Positions 52,445 to 62,745 of a stretch of DNA of 64,000 nucleotides are shown here, piece after piece. Below the pieces are notes generated by a model that saw only the letters and a list, made by a program, of their open reading frames with translations, did not search any database and was not told the origin of the DNA. Location: the NCBI RefSeq assembly GCF_040567655.1, contig NZ_JBEXAC010000002.1, forward strand, positions 2,170,001 through 2,234,000, read 5' to 3'. Position numbers and translations under genes: made by a program. This DNA is from Chitinophaga sp. H8. GTDB taxonomy: Bacteria > Bacteroidota > Bacteroidia > Chitinophagales > Chitinophagaceae. The number at the start of each line of letters is the position of its first letter. Within the stretch, counting starts at the first letter, position 1.

Positions 52445-55400
52445 ATGATGAAAAACGCTATTTCCGCTCCGGGGCGGAACTCGGTCATTCCTTTGTTGTC
52501 AAAGTGTAAAACGGTACTACGGCTTACTACTGTGCTCCTGTTGTTTGCAACACTCAGTGTTACGGCATCCGGATATGCACAGAAAATTACCCTGTCGGTA
52601 CAGCATGCACCACTGGAAGAAGTGTTTGCTGCTATTAAAAAACAAACCGGTTATTTCTTTTTATATAATGAAGATATGATGAGCCGGGCAGCCAGAGTGA
52701 CGCTGAACGTGAAAGACGCCGATATTGAAACCGTCCTGAAATTATGTATGGCAGGACAGCATATTGCCTACAAGATCATTGATAAAACCGTGACGCTGAA
52801 AGAAGTACCCGTAAAACAGGCCGCTCCCCAGATAGTGGCTGATACTGTCATCACCGGGAAAGTGACCGATGATAAAGGTAATGGCATACCGGGTGTAAGC
52901 GTTACTGTAGAAGGCTCTTCCCGTGGAACAGTGACGGATGGGGAGGGTAATTATAGTCTTAAACTGCCTGCTGGTGGGAAAGCCCTGGTATATTCCTTTA
53001 TCGGTTATACCAAACAACGGGTGGAAATAGCGGGTAATACCCAGGTAAATATTAAACTGGAAGAAGCCTCCAAAGGGCTTTCAGAAGTGGTGGTTACCGC
53101 ATTGGGTATCAAGCGGGACAAAAAAGCACTGGGCTATACGGTAGCAGAGCTGAAAGGGGCTGATTTGTCGGAAGGAAAGGAAGTGAATGTGGCCAATGCC
53201 TTATCCGGTAAAGTAGCAGGGGTGCAGGTAAGCCGCCCTGCTTCCGGTGCGGGAGGTGCTTCCAAAATCCTTATCCGTGGTAATAACTCCCTGCAGGGTA
53301 ATAGTCAGCCGCTGTATGTAGTAGATGGGGTGCCGCTGGACAACCAGAATATCCGCGCTGCTTCCAGCACTGGTGGCATGGATTATGGAGATGGGATTTC
53401 TAACATCAACCAGGATGATATAGAGAGCATTTCTGTACTGAAAGGTCCCAATGCTGCCGCCTTATACGGGCAGCGTGGTAGTAACGGGGTCATCCTGATC
53501 ACCACAAAATCTGGTAGTGCCCGTAAGGGTATAGGCGTTAAGTTTAGCAGTGACTATTCTATCGGAACTGCATTGGTAACACCGGACTTTCAGGATGTGT
53601 ACGGGCAGGGATTGAATGGCGATTTTACCCACTTCCGCGCTACCGATGGTAAAGTATATACCATGGCAGATGCCAAAGCACAGGGATTGCAGGGAATGCC
53701 CAAGATGAGCGCCGGCCGCGACAGGATTGCCCGCAGCAGCTGGGGACCTAAAATGGAAGGACAGGAATATGAAGACCAATGGGGAAATATACTCCGCCTT
53801 AACCCGCAACCGGATACCTACAAAAAGTTTTTTAACACCGAAAAACAATTTGTAAATAATATCAGTGCAGATGGAGGTAATGATAAGGTAAACTACCGCT
53901 TTTCATATTCCAACACACATGTGGATGGTTATGTGCCTTCCAATACGCTGGACAGGAACACCTTTAACCTGCGTACACAGGCCAATATCACGTCTAAGCT
54001 GCAACTGGATGCCAAAGTGAACTACATTTCACAGAAAGGCAAGAACCGGCCTACCTTGTCGGATGCTTCTGATAATCCGGCCTACCTGTTTATCAGCCAG
54101 CCCAGGAGTATGCCACTGGATATCCTGGCCAACTACGCCTGGACTGCCGCCGATGTGGCAAAACAATTTGGGTATAGCGGTGTGTTCCCTGGCCTGGAAA
54201 AAACATATGCCACCAATAGCTCCACCGCTAACCCCTACTGGACGATTAATAATACCACCAATAAAGACCAGCGCGACCGCGTACTGGGCATGCTGCGCCT
54301 GTCGTACGACTTTGCTCCCTGGCTTAAACTGACCGCCCGCGGTGGTACTGATTTTTATACAGAACAAAGGCTGCGCTTCCGCGCTAAAGGGACTTACCAG
54401 AGCCAGAACAGGAACGGAGATATTGAAGAGCAGGTGATCCGTGTAAGGGAAGATAACTACGACCTGTTGCTCAACGGTATGGTAGACCTGAACAAGGATT
54501 TTTCCCTGGGATATAATGCAGGTACCAGCCACCAGAAAAAATTCTATCGCCTGACAGGGAACACCGGAAAAGAATTTATCGTTCCTAATTTGCATGTCAT
54601 CAATAATACCCTGACCAATTCCTACCTGTTTGACCTGCAGGAATCCGAGATCAACTCAGTATATGCTTCCGGACAAATCGCCTTTCGCAATTACTGGTTC
54701 GTCGATTTCTCTGCCAGGAATGACTGGTCTTCTACTTTGTCGCCCGAAAACAATTCCTTCTTTTACCCTTCTGTGAGTACCAGTTTGATCCTGACAGAAA
54801 TGCTGGGCTTACAGAGTGATGTGCTGGATTATGTGAAGCTGAGAGGATCGCTGGCACAAGCCGGGAGTTCAGGTAATCCTTATCAGCTCACCGGTTCTTA
54901 CAGCCTGGATGAATTTACTCACGGAGGCAGGCCAATGGCTTCTTTTACCTCCGTTATCCCGGACCCTAACCTGAAGAATGAGCTGACCACTTCCATAGAA
55001 TTTGGTACAGATATCCGGATGTTCAAAAATCGTTTAGGGGTGAGCTTTACCTGGTACAATGCCTCTACCAAAAACCAGATCCTGGATGTGCCGTTGCCAC
55101 CTTCCAGCAAATTTGCTGCCCGCCGCATCAATGCCGGAGAGATCCGCAACAAGGGAATTGAGCTGGCACTAACGGGTACACCTATACAGCTGGATAATGG
55201 TTTTACCTGGGAAAGTTCCTTTAATGTATCACGCAACAGGAATGAGGTGGTATCGCTGACCGAAGGGGTGGAAACATTTTTGCTGGGCAGCGACCGGGGT
55301 ATTAATGTGATTGCAGCACCGGGCAAACCCTTTGGCACCTTGATCGGTACAGGCTTTGCCTGGCTCAAGGATGCGGAAGGTAACCGTTTGATTGATCCTG

Positions 55401-56023
55401 CTACCGGCTTACCGCTTCGCACGCTGGGCCGTGAACTGACAGAGCTGGGCAATGCAATGCCGGATTGGACAGGCGGTTTTTTCAACAGCTTTAAATACAA
55501 AGGACTGGTTCTGTCTGCATTGGTAGATATCCGCCAGGGTGGACTGGTATACTCACAAAGCAACCGGGAAGAGCTGATCTATGGCACTACCAAAAAAACG
55601 CTGGCCGGCAGGGATGGTACTTATGTAGCCAGCGGAATGATTGCTGAAAAGGATAATAACGGAAACTGGGTAAGTACCGGCAAGGCCAATACGAAAGCAG
55701 TAAAAGCGCAGGACTACTGGAATGTGGTAGCCAGCGATAAGGAAAATGTGGTATCTGAAGAGATGATGAATGATGCCAGTTATGTAGCCATGCGGGAAAT
55801 CAGCCTCAGTTATCAGCTGCCCTCCCGGCTGTTCACCGGAAAAATGATCCGGCGTATGGGCGTTGGCATATACGGCAGGAACCTGTTTTATTTCCAGCGC
55901 AAAACAGATGGCTTCTCGCCGGAAGCCTCGGCATTTAACGTGAATAATTCCTCTTTAGGGCTGGAATCTACCGCGCTTCCTATGATGAGGAATTTTGGCG
56001 TCAACCTTAACCTGGAGTTTTAG
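52445..56023 (+). CDS. SusC3, TonB-dependent receptor with STN domain
   Basis: 1192 residues. Signal segment VLRLTTVLLLFATLSVTASGYA after a 25-residue basic start; STN domain (ITLSVQHAPLEEVFAAIKKQ, DKTVTLKEV, about 50-120); carboxypeptidase-like domain (VTDDKGNGIPGVSVTVEGSS); TonB-box-like SEVVVTALGIKRDKKALGYT; plug (QPLYVVDGVPLDN, LKGPNAAALYGQRGSNGVIL); barrel to the terminal FGVNLNLEF. The VVTALGI...LGY form marks the other large SusC subclass compared with SusC1 and SusC2. SusD3 follows 21 bases later. Confidence 0.96.
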   Translation: MMKNAISAPGRNSVIPLLSKCKTVLRLTTVLLLFATLSVTASGYAQKITLSVQHAPLEEVFAAIKKQTGYFFLYNEDMMSRAARVTLNVKDADIETVLKLCMAGQHIAYKIIDKTVTLKEVPVKQAAPQIVADTVITGKVTDDKGNGIPGVSVTVEGSSRGTVTDGEGNYSLKLPAGGKALVYSFIGYTKQRVEIAGNTQVNIKLEEASKGLSEVVVTALGIKRDKKALGYTVAELKGADLSEGKEVNVANALSGKVAGVQVSRPASGAGGASKILIRGNNSLQGNSQPLYVVDGVPLDNQNIRAASSTGGMDYGDGISNINQDDIESISVLKGPNAAALYGQRGSNGVILITTKSGSARKGIGVKFSSDYSIGTALVTPDFQDVYGQGLNGDFTHFRATDGKVYTMADAKAQGLQGMPKMSAGRDRIARSSWGPKMEGQEYEDQWGNILRLNPQPDTYKKFFNTEKQFVNNISADGGNDKVNYRFSYSNTHVDGYVPSNTLDRNTFNLRTQANITSKLQLDAKVNYISQKGKNRPTLSDASDNPAYLFISQPRSMPLDILANYAWTAADVAKQFGYSGVFPGLEKTYATNSSTANPYWTINNTTNKDQRDRVLGMLRLSYDFAPWLKLTARGGTDFYTEQRLRFRAKGTYQSQNRNGDIEEQVIRVREDNYDLLLNGMVDLNKDFSLGYNAGTSHQKKFYRLTGNTGKEFIVPNLHVINNTLTNSYLFDLQESEINSVYASGQIAFRNYWFVDFSARNDWSSTLSPENNSFFYPSVSTSLILTEMLGLQSDVLDYVKLRGSLAQAGSSGNPYQLTGSYSLDEFTHGGRPMASFTSVIPDPNLKNELTTSIEFGTDIRMFKNRLGVSFTWYNASTKNQILDVPLPPSSKFAARRINAGEIRNKGIELALTGTPIQLDNGFTWESSFNVSRNRNEVVSLTEGVETFLLGSDRGINVIAAPGKPFGTLIGTGFAWLKDAEGNRLIDPATGLPLRTLGRELTELGNAMPDWTGGFFNSFKYKGLVLSALVDIRQGGLVYSQSNREELIYGTTKKTLAGRDGTYVASGMIAEKDNNGNWVSTGKANTKAVKAQDYWNVVASDKENVVSEEMMNDASYVAMREISLSYQLPSRLFTGKMIRRMGVGIYGRNLFYFQRKTDGFSPEASAFNVNNSSLGLESTALPMMRNFGVNLNLEF

Positions 56024-56044
56024 TGCTTATAAAAACGAATCAAC

Positions 56045-57562
56045 ATGCAACAAAATAAAAGTACCATATACGCCGCCGCCCTGCTCCTTACAGCCAGCAT
56101 GCTATTTGCCGGGTGTACCAAAAATTTTACCGAGCTGAATACGCCGCCTACCTCGGTGACGAATATCGATCCGGGATTGTTATTATCCAAAGTGCAGAAA
56201 GATGCCGCCTTTACAGAAGGGAATGAGCGGGCTAATATCCAGTTTGGGTCGTGGGTGCAATATTGGTCTGGCGGCCTGGTAGTACCTACTTCCCGTTATA
56301 TTCAGCAGCCGGACAATGGCGCCTGGGATGCCCACTATACCTTGCTCCGGAACCTGGGGCAGATCCGCAACCAGGTATTGAAAGGGAAGGAGCAGGACCC
56401 AGCCGGCAGAACCAAGCTGGCCATTGCCCGTATCCAGGAAGTATTTGTATGGCAGCGGCTCACAGACCTGTTTGGCGATGTTCCTTTTACATCTACTACG
56501 GAGGATGCCAGCCAGGTCAATAACAAACCGGTATTTGATAAGCAGGAAGCTATTTATACCCGTTTGATAGAAGACCTGGATACCGCGATGACACGCATCA
56601 CGGCTACGGATGACTCTTATGGCAATGCGGATTTTTATTACAAGGGAGCCACTGCCAGCTGGATAAAGTTTGCCAATTCACTGAAGCTGCGTTTAGGTAT
56701 GCGTATCCGTTATGCCAATCCGCAACTGGCAGAGAAAACAGTGCGGGAAGCGATGGCCCAGCCACTTTTTGCCAGCAATCAGGACAATGCGGCCATCCCT
56801 ACTTTTAATGATGCACAGGCCTCCAGCTTTCATCCTATCCTGAATCAGTTTACCAATGGCAGCCCCGACCTGCGTTATCTGGCAGCTGCATTTGTGGGCA
56901 CCCTCAATGCAAAAAAGGATCCCCGGCTGCCGTTGATTGCGGAAGCCACTGTAACATCTAAAAATGCAGGGACTCCTGCTTATGTGGGTATGGGCGTGGC
57001 CCTGACGGACGACCTGCTGGCAGGGATCATAAAAGACAATTATTCTACGGCATCCATGAGCACGTATTTTAATAAATCACTTTCCACTCCAATTCCTTGT
57101 TATGTCTTTACCTATGCAGATGTATGTTTCTTTAAAGCAGAAGCAGCATTGCTGGGATGGGGCGCTGCTCCGGCGGCGGCAGAAACCTTCTACCAGGATG
57201 GTATCCGGGCTGCTATGGCCATGGCCCCTTATAACATTACCACTATTCCGCAGGCATATATTGATGCGGAGTTTGCTTTAGCCGGACTGCCGCAGGAAAA
57301 GCAACTGGAAAAGATCATGACCCAGAAATGGATCCAGCTCTTTGGCCGTAATTATGAGGCCTTTGCTGAATGGCGCCGTACTGGCTATCCGGTGCTTACA
57401 CCCGGACCCAATAAGGGGGCTACCAATGGTACTATTCCCCGCAGGGCGGTGTACTCTTCTCAGGAAGCATTGCTGAATGCCGCCAATTACAAAGTGGCGG
57501 TAGATGGACTATCGCAGGGAGATGCTTATGTGTCCAAAGTATGGTGGGATAAGAAACCATAA
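56045..57562 (+). CDS. SusD3, SusD-like_2 lipoprotein
   Basis: 505 residues; lipobox ASMLFAGC (Cys near 23). NFTELNTPPTSVTNIDPGLLLSKVQKDA, WVQYWSGG, and FVWQRLTDLFGDVPFTS mark the SusD-like_2 branch (PF12771 type), usually linked to SusC of the 1190-residue class, as here. Late part FAEWRRTGYPVL. It binds the ligand of SusC3; no enzyme gene follows, so the substrate is unknown. Confidence 0.94.
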   Translation: MQQNKSTIYAAALLLTASMLFAGCTKNFTELNTPPTSVTNIDPGLLLSKVQKDAAFTEGNERANIQFGSWVQYWSGGLVVPTSRYIQQPDNGAWDAHYTLLRNLGQIRNQVLKGKEQDPAGRTKLAIARIQEVFVWQRLTDLFGDVPFTSTTEDASQVNNKPVFDKQEAIYTRLIEDLDTAMTRITATDDSYGNADFYYKGATASWIKFANSLKLRLGMRIRYANPQLAEKTVREAMAQPLFASNQDNAAIPTFNDAQASSFHPILNQFTNGSPDLRYLAAAFVGTLNAKKDPRLPLIAEATVTSKNAGTPAYVGMGVALTDDLLAGIIKDNYSTASMSTYFNKSLSTPIPCYVFTYADVCFFKAEAALLGWGAAPAAAETFYQDGIRAAMAMAPYNITTIPQAYIDAEFALAGLPQEKQLEKIMTQKWIQLFGRNYEAFAEWRRTGYPVLTPGPNKGATNGTIPRRAVYSSQEALLNAANYKVAVDGLSQGDAYVSKVWWDKKP

Positions 57563-57587
57563 TTGTTAAACCATATAGACACCATTA

Positions 57588-57623
57588 CAGCGGCTGCCCT
57601 ATCCGGGTGGCCGTTGTTATTTT
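57588..57623 (+). terminator. Terminator after SusD3
   Basis: CAGCGGCTGCCC and GGGTGGCCGTTG form a 12-pair RNA stem with three G-U pairs around TATCC, followed by TTATTTT, 25 bases after the stop. Confidence 0.75.
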
Positions 57624-57733
57624 GCCGCAAAGCAGATAAAGCCCCGTTTTTTACAAGTCAGGCAGGTTTTATTACCAGTCACGCCGATTGACTTACTTGT
57701 ACGTAGCGTAGTCCTGATTTTTGTGCTAAAAAG

Positions 57734-60097
57734 ATGAAAGCAATTGTATGTTGCCTGTTGGCATTTTGGTGTTATCATGATGTCAACGCCCAAAAGAATG
57801 CCCCACCCGGACAAACCGTAAAGGGAAGTGTAACCGATGTGCAAAGTAATGCCCCACTGTCCGGCGTTACTATTGTCATTACCAGTATGACCCCTCAAAA
57901 AGGTACTGCGGCTGATCATAACGGCCGATTCATTCTTACAGATATCCCGGTGGGCAGGCATACCCTGAAAGCCACCCTCCTGGGTTATGAACCGGTGCTG
58001 ATCAGCAATTTTGAAGTAACCGCCGGTAAGGAAGTGGTGCTGGATATTACCCTGAAAGAAAATGTGCAAAAACTGAATACGGTAGTGGTTGCGGCCCCCA
58101 GTAAAAATGACCCCATCAACGAACTGGCACAGGTGAGTGCCCGCCAGATGAATATAGAAGAGGGTGTACGCTATGCCGGCACCCGGAATGATCCGTCCAG
58201 GATGGCACAGAACTTCGCAGGCGTAGTAGGCAGTAATGATGCTTCCAATGATATCATTATCCGTGGCAACTCGCCCTATGGCGTATTATGGCGGCTGGAA
58301 GGTATAGATATTCCTAACCCTAACCACTTCAGTAGCCTGAGTGCTACAGGTGGCCCCGTAAGTATGCTCAATTCCAATACCCTGAAGAACTCCGACTTCC
58401 TGACCAGCGCTTTTCCGGCTACCTATGGGAATGCCCTGGCAGGCGTATTTGACCTGCGCCTGCGTAATGGCAACCGGGATAAGTATGAATACCTTGCACA
58501 GGTGGGCTTTAATGGTTTTGAAGGTGCTGCAGAAGGCCCCATCAGCAAAAAGAACGGCTCTTCTTTTCTGATTGATTACCGTTTTTCCCTCATTGCCGTA
58601 GTGCAGGCCCTGGGGCTGAAAGTAGGTACAGGCAGTAATATCCCCAACTACCAGGACCTGAATTTTAAGCTGGACCTGCCCACCCAACGCAGTGGTACGT
58701 TTAGTATAATCGGGCTGGGAGGATTAAGCAGCATCAATTTCAAGGCAGACCCGGATAATACGGATATCCTGTACGGTGCAAATGACCGGGATAGAAAGTA
58801 CAGATCCAATACCGGTATCCTTGGACTAACCCATACGTATACTTTTAATGCCGCTACCTATGGCCGCGCATTTGCTGCCTTTTCACTGGCACAAAATACG
58901 GCGGATGAAAAGATCATCGCGGAAGGTAAGGAGCCCCAACAGGCAGCAGATCTGGATTTTAAACAGTTGAAGTATAGCGCAGGTTATTTGCTGAACCATA
59001 AGTTTTCTGCCAGTAATCAACTCACTACCAGTGTCAGTGCCGACCTGCTCCAGCTGAATCTGCACCAGCGCACAATCAAAAAAGGAGATGCATTGATCAG
59101 CGAACTGGTGAACACGGATCAAAAGGCCATCCTCTATAAAGCATCGGCCAACTGGCAACATTTTTTTAATGATGACATCACCATGAATACAGGGGTATAT
59201 GCACAATATTTCGGATTGAATAATACTTATGCCGTAGAACCACGGTGGAACATGAAATTCCGCCTGGGCAATGGTCATGCGTTGACAGCAGGTGCGGGGA
59301 TGCATAGCCAGCTGCAACCATTGGTGGTTTATTTTTATGAAGGGAAAGATGCCAATAATAAATCCTGGTTGCCCAATAAGGCCCTGGACTTTACACGCAG
59401 CATTCACACTGTGCTGGGATATGATGCGATGCTGGGCCGCCACCTGCACCTGAAACTGGAAACGTACTACCAGCATTTGTATGATGTGCCGGTGGAAATA
59501 ACACCTTCTTCTTTCAGTATGCTGAACACCGGTGCTGTATTTGGATTCTCCGAACAATCCGATTTTGTGAACAAAGGTATTGGCCGGAACTATGGTGTGG
59601 AATTAACATTGGAGAAATATTTACAGCAGGGTTTTTATTTCCTCTTCACACAATCGGTTTTTAATTCCGAATACCGGGGCAGTGATCTTATCTGGCGCAA
59701 TACCGCTTTTAATACACAGTATGTTACCAATTTTCTGATCGGAAAGGAATGGCCCCTCAGCAGCACTTTCAGCATAGGAGCAGATAGTAAATTATCTTAT
59801 GCCGGCGGACAATGGTATACGGCGTATGATGTGCCTGCGACCATTGACAAAGGTTATATCGTGTATCAAAACCAGGATGCCTTTGCACAGCGTAACCCAG
59901 CATATTTCCGGTGGGATCTCAAATTGTCTTTCAAGTGGGACCAGCCCAGAATGACACAGAAATTCTTTGTAGATTTACAAAATCTCACATTCCGTAAGAA
60001 CCTGTACATGAAAGATATCAATGTGAAAACGGGAGAAATCAAGAACGTAAATCAAATAGGCTTCTTCCCCAATTTTAATTATCAAATTACATTCTGA
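57734..60097 (+). CDS. TonB-dependent receptor, non-SusC type
   Basis: 787 residues. Signal IVCCLLAFWCYHDVNA; carboxypeptidase-regulatory-like domain (VTDVQSNAPLSGVTIVITSM to ITLKENVQ, about 30-115); plug (NDIIIRGNSPYGVLWRLEGID, ATYGNALAGVFDLRLRNG); barrel ending in QIGFFPNFNYQITF. It lacks a SusD partner and an STN domain. It is followed five bases later by a LytS/LytTR pair, so the three form one operon. The cargo is unknown; siderophore, metal or peptide are options. Confidence 0.9.
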   Translation: MKAIVCCLLAFWCYHDVNAQKNAPPGQTVKGSVTDVQSNAPLSGVTIVITSMTPQKGTAADHNGRFILTDIPVGRHTLKATLLGYEPVLISNFEVTAGKEVVLDITLKENVQKLNTVVVAAPSKNDPINELAQVSARQMNIEEGVRYAGTRNDPSRMAQNFAGVVGSNDASNDIIIRGNSPYGVLWRLEGIDIPNPNHFSSLSATGGPVSMLNSNTLKNSDFLTSAFPATYGNALAGVFDLRLRNGNRDKYEYLAQVGFNGFEGAAEGPISKKNGSSFLIDYRFSLIAVVQALGLKVGTGSNIPNYQDLNFKLDLPTQRSGTFSIIGLGGLSSINFKADPDNTDILYGANDRDRKYRSNTGILGLTHTYTFNAATYGRAFAAFSLAQNTADEKIIAEGKEPQQAADLDFKQLKYSAGYLLNHKFSASNQLTTSVSADLLQLNLHQRTIKKGDALISELVNTDQKAILYKASANWQHFFNDDITMNTGVYAQYFGLNNTYAVEPRWNMKFRLGNGHALTAGAGMHSQLQPLVVYFYEGKDANNKSWLPNKALDFTRSIHTVLGYDAMLGRHLHLKLETYYQHLYDVPVEITPSSFSMLNTGAVFGFSEQSDFVNKGIGRNYGVELTLEKYLQQGFYFLFTQSVFNSEYRGSDLIWRNTAFNTQYVTNFLIGKEWPLSSTFSIGADSKLSYAGGQWYTAYDVPATIDKGYIVYQNQDAFAQRNPAYFRWDLKLSFKWDQPRMTQKFFVDLQNLTFRKNLYMKDINVKTGEIKNVNQIGFFPNFNYQITF

Positions 60098-60102
60098 TAA
60101 AG

Positions 60103-61149
60103 ATGCTTGCTAAAAAGGCCATAAAGGATACCCTGGGGTTTGATGATACGCGGCTGATGATCGTGGGTATTCCACTGGTGGCCTTTCTATCCCCCATCAT
60201 CTATTTACATTTCCGGTTCTGGAAAGCACCTTATTATCCGGCAGACGCCTTTTTTTGGTGTCTGCTGTTCACTACGCTGTTCTGGTTTGGCAACCGGTGG
60301 GTATTGATCCTTTTCCGTAAAAAATTTCCTGCCTTTTCGCAGTCACGCAAAAGAATCTTTATTACGGCAATGGTCATGTTTGGGTATAACCTTTTCCTGT
60401 CCAATATCCTGGAAATCACGGCACCACCTCACGAATACCGGCCTGTCCTGCACTTTGATGCTATTGATACCAATCTCATGTCTATCATGAACACCCTGAT
60501 CATCGTGGTGATCTATGAGGTAATTTATTACATGGGGCAATTCCGTATATCCGTGCATGAACAGGAAAAGCTGAAACAGGAAAGTTTGCTGGCACAGATC
60601 GCTGCCCTGAAAAATCAGGTGGATCCTCATTTTCTGTTTAACAATTTAAATACGTTAAGCGCCATTGTCAGAGATGATCCCGCACAAGCAGAAGCCTTTA
60701 TCCAGCAGTTGTCCAAGTTATACCGGTATATCCTTGAAATGCCGGAATCTACCCTGGTAGATTTAAGAGCGGAGCTGGACCTGCTATCGGCCTATACATT
60801 TTTACTGAAAACACGTTTCGGAGATAATTTTCATATCAATATTACGATACCAACTCATTACCTGGAAAAGAAGATTGTCCCTTTTGCGCTGCAGATCCTG
60901 ATTGAAAATGCCATCAAGCACAACGTTGCCTCTACCGCCAAACCATTAACCATAAACATTGGCGTGCAGGATGATAAAATAGTAGTAAGCAATAACCTGC
61001 AAAAGAAGCAAACACATATTCCATCTACCAAAATGGGATTACGCAATATCAGTATCCGTTCCAGATTGCTGCAAAACCAGGATATACAGTATATTACTAC
61101 TACGGATCAGTTTATTGTAACGGTACCTTTAATACCTGCTGCCATATGA
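60103..61149 (+). CDS. LytS/YehU-type sensor histidine kinase
   Basis: 348 residues. Four membrane helices (about 18-38, 45-70, 80-103, 120-142: LMIVGIPLVAFLSPIIYL, FFWCLLFTTLFWFGN, FITAMVMFGYNLFLSNIL, LMSIMNTLIIVVIYEVIYYM), then the His_kinase domain: AALKNQVDPHFLFNNLNTLS with the phospho-acceptor His, and the N-box FALQILIENAIKHN. The ATP lid GLRNISIRSRLL is short as usual in the class. The ATGA overlap with the next gene makes them a matched pair. Confidence 0.93.
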   Translation: MLAKKAIKDTLGFDDTRLMIVGIPLVAFLSPIIYLHFRFWKAPYYPADAFFWCLLFTTLFWFGNRWVLILFRKKFPAFSQSRKRIFITAMVMFGYNLFLSNILEITAPPHEYRPVLHFDAIDTNLMSIMNTLIIVVIYEVIYYMGQFRISVHEQEKLKQESLLAQIAALKNQVDPHFLFNNLNTLSAIVRDDPAQAEAFIQQLSKLYRYILEMPESTLVDLRAELDLLSAYTFLLKTRFGDNFHINITIPTHYLEKKIVPFALQILIENAIKHNVASTAKPLTINIGVQDDKIVVSNNLQKKQTHIPSTKMGLRNISIRSRLLQNQDIQYITTTDQFIVTVPLIPAAI

Positions 61150-61913
61150 TTAAAGTGGTTATCATAGAAGATGAGTTGCCTGCTGCCAGAAAGCTGAAAA
61201 GCTTGCTGGAAGAATTAAAGATGGAGGTGGTAGTACAAGCTACGCTGGACAGTGTGGAAGAAAGTGTAAAATGGTTTAACACCTTTCCTCATCCGGATCT
61301 GGTGTTTATGGATATACAGCTGGCTGATGGCGTGAGCTTTGAGATTTTTCAACAGCTATCGCTGCAATCGCCGGTGATCTTTACCACGGCTTATGATCAG
61401 TATATGTTGAAAGCATTCAAGCACAACGGAATAGAATATCTTCTCAAACCGTTTAACCTGTCTGTGTTGAGTGCTGCTATGGAAAAGTTTAAGATGTTCT
61501 GTCATCATCCGCAGTCGGGAGAGGTGCTGCATCAAAAAGTAGCGGCTATCCTGGAATCCTTTGCCCGTACTACCTTCAAAGAACGTTTTATGGTGAAGAA
61601 GGGACAGCAGATCTATTACCTGAATGCCACGGATATTGCCAACCTGTATGTAGAAGGGAAGCTGATCTATGCCACAGATTTTGAGGGAAAGAAACATATG
61701 CTGGATGGGAGTCTTACAGAGCTGGAACCGCAGTTGTCGGCCAAAGATTTTTACCGGGTGAATCGTCACCTGATCGTTAATATCCGCAGCATAAAAAGTG
61801 TGATACCCTGGTTTAGCGGGCGCCTGAAGCTGGAGATTTCGCCGCAAACGATGGTAGAAGCGGAGGTAAGCCGGGACCGGGTAAGTAAATTCAAGGAATG
61901 GCTGGGGGCATAA
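61146..61913 (+). CDS. LytTR-type response regulator
   Basis: 255 residues. Receiver: VVIIEDELPAARKL (acidic pocket), VFMDIQLADGVSF (phospho-Asp), FTTAYDQYMLKAFKHNGIEYLLKP (Thr/Lys). DNA-binding LytTR domain from about 150: FMVKKGQQIYYLNATDIANLYVEGKLIYATDF, FYRVNRHLIVNIRSIKSVIPW. It is the partner of the kinase encoded upstream. Probable control of the receptor gene at the head of the operon. Confidence 0.94.
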   Translation: MIKVVIIEDELPAARKLKSLLEELKMEVVVQATLDSVEESVKWFNTFPHPDLVFMDIQLADGVSFEIFQQLSLQSPVIFTTAYDQYMLKAFKHNGIEYLLKPFNLSVLSAAMEKFKMFCHHPQSGEVLHQKVAAILESFARTTFKERFMVKKGQQIYYLNATDIANLYVEGKLIYATDFEGKKHMLDGSLTELEPQLSAKDFYRVNRHLIVNIRSIKSVIPWFSGRLKLEISPQTMVEAEVSRDRVSKFKEWLGA

Positions 61914-61992
61914 AGGAAGTAACAGCAGGATTTAGGGGAAGTATATTATATTGTGGTGGAAATTATTTCCTGCAGGCTTTAAAATACCATTT

Positions 61993-62610
61993 ATGACGGA
62001 AGTCCATCAGGAGGATGTCCATTGGTGGAATCAGATGAGGGCGGGGGATATGGAAGCCCTTGAAAGACTCTACGCGCAATATGTACAGGAGCTTTTTTCT
62101 TACGGGAGTCATTATACCAAAGATGACGCATTACTGAAAGATTGTATTCATGATGTGTTTGTCATTTTAATCAGAAGACACCGACATCTCTCAGCCACCA
62201 ATAACGTAAAGCTGTATCTCTTCAAAATGCTCCGGCATGAAATATTCAGGGCAGTAAAGAAAGAAAAGAAAACAGCAGCGGAGTTCTCTATTGATTTCAC
62301 CACTACTACCGTACCGGTGTTGCCAGCCGGACAAGGACCGGAAGATGCAGAACATTATCACCAACAGGCGGCGGTGCTACAACAGTTGCTGCAAAGGCTT
62401 TCTGCCCGGCAGCTGGAGGCAATTTACCTGCGATTTAATAAGGGGCTGGGATATGAGGAGATTTCGGCTTTAATGGAAATCGACAATCAGTCGGCCCGTG
62501 CCCTGGTATCCCGGACCATCAAAAAAATGAGGGAAGAGGCGGATGGAAACCGTATACTGCCTGTTTCTCTATTTATATTCAACTTGTTATATATTATCAG
62601 GAATACCTGA
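61993..62610 (+). CDS. ECF sigma factor
   Basis: 205 residues from ATG (MTEVHQEDVHWW); a TTG 14 codons upstream is open but less likely. Region 2: LERLYAQYVQELFSYGSHYT, LKDCIHDVFVILIRRH. Region 4: LSARQLEAIYLRFNKGLGYE, EISALMEIDNQSARALVSRTI. It pairs with the FecR gene 136 bases later. Confidence 0.9.
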   Translation: MTEVHQEDVHWWNQMRAGDMEALERLYAQYVQELFSYGSHYTKDDALLKDCIHDVFVILIRRHRHLSATNNVKLYLFKMLRHEIFRAVKKEKKTAAEFSIDFTTTTVPVLPAGQGPEDAEHYHQQAAVLQQLLQRLSARQLEAIYLRFNKGLGYEEISALMEIDNQSARALVSRTIKKMREEADGNRILPVSLFIFNLLYIIRNT

Positions 62611-62639
62611 TCTCTCTTTGTTATCCATCCTGTCAAAAC

Positions 62640-62672
62640 TTTTTTTTAAAATTCTTTGTAATTGTTGTCTAC
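62640..62672 (+). promoter_or_regulatory. Putative ECF promoter upstream of FecR4
   Basis: ACTTTTTTTTAAAATTC is followed by GTTGTCTAC, the same nine bases as before FecR2. The distance from GTTGTCTAC to the FecR start is 73 bases here and 89 bases there. Confidence 0.45.
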
Positions 62673-62745
62673 AAAAAGGCGATGGCATCCTTATTAAGGA
62701 GAAAGCGGGAAAGTACCCGGTCAACCAGCCAGCCATTAACGGTGT

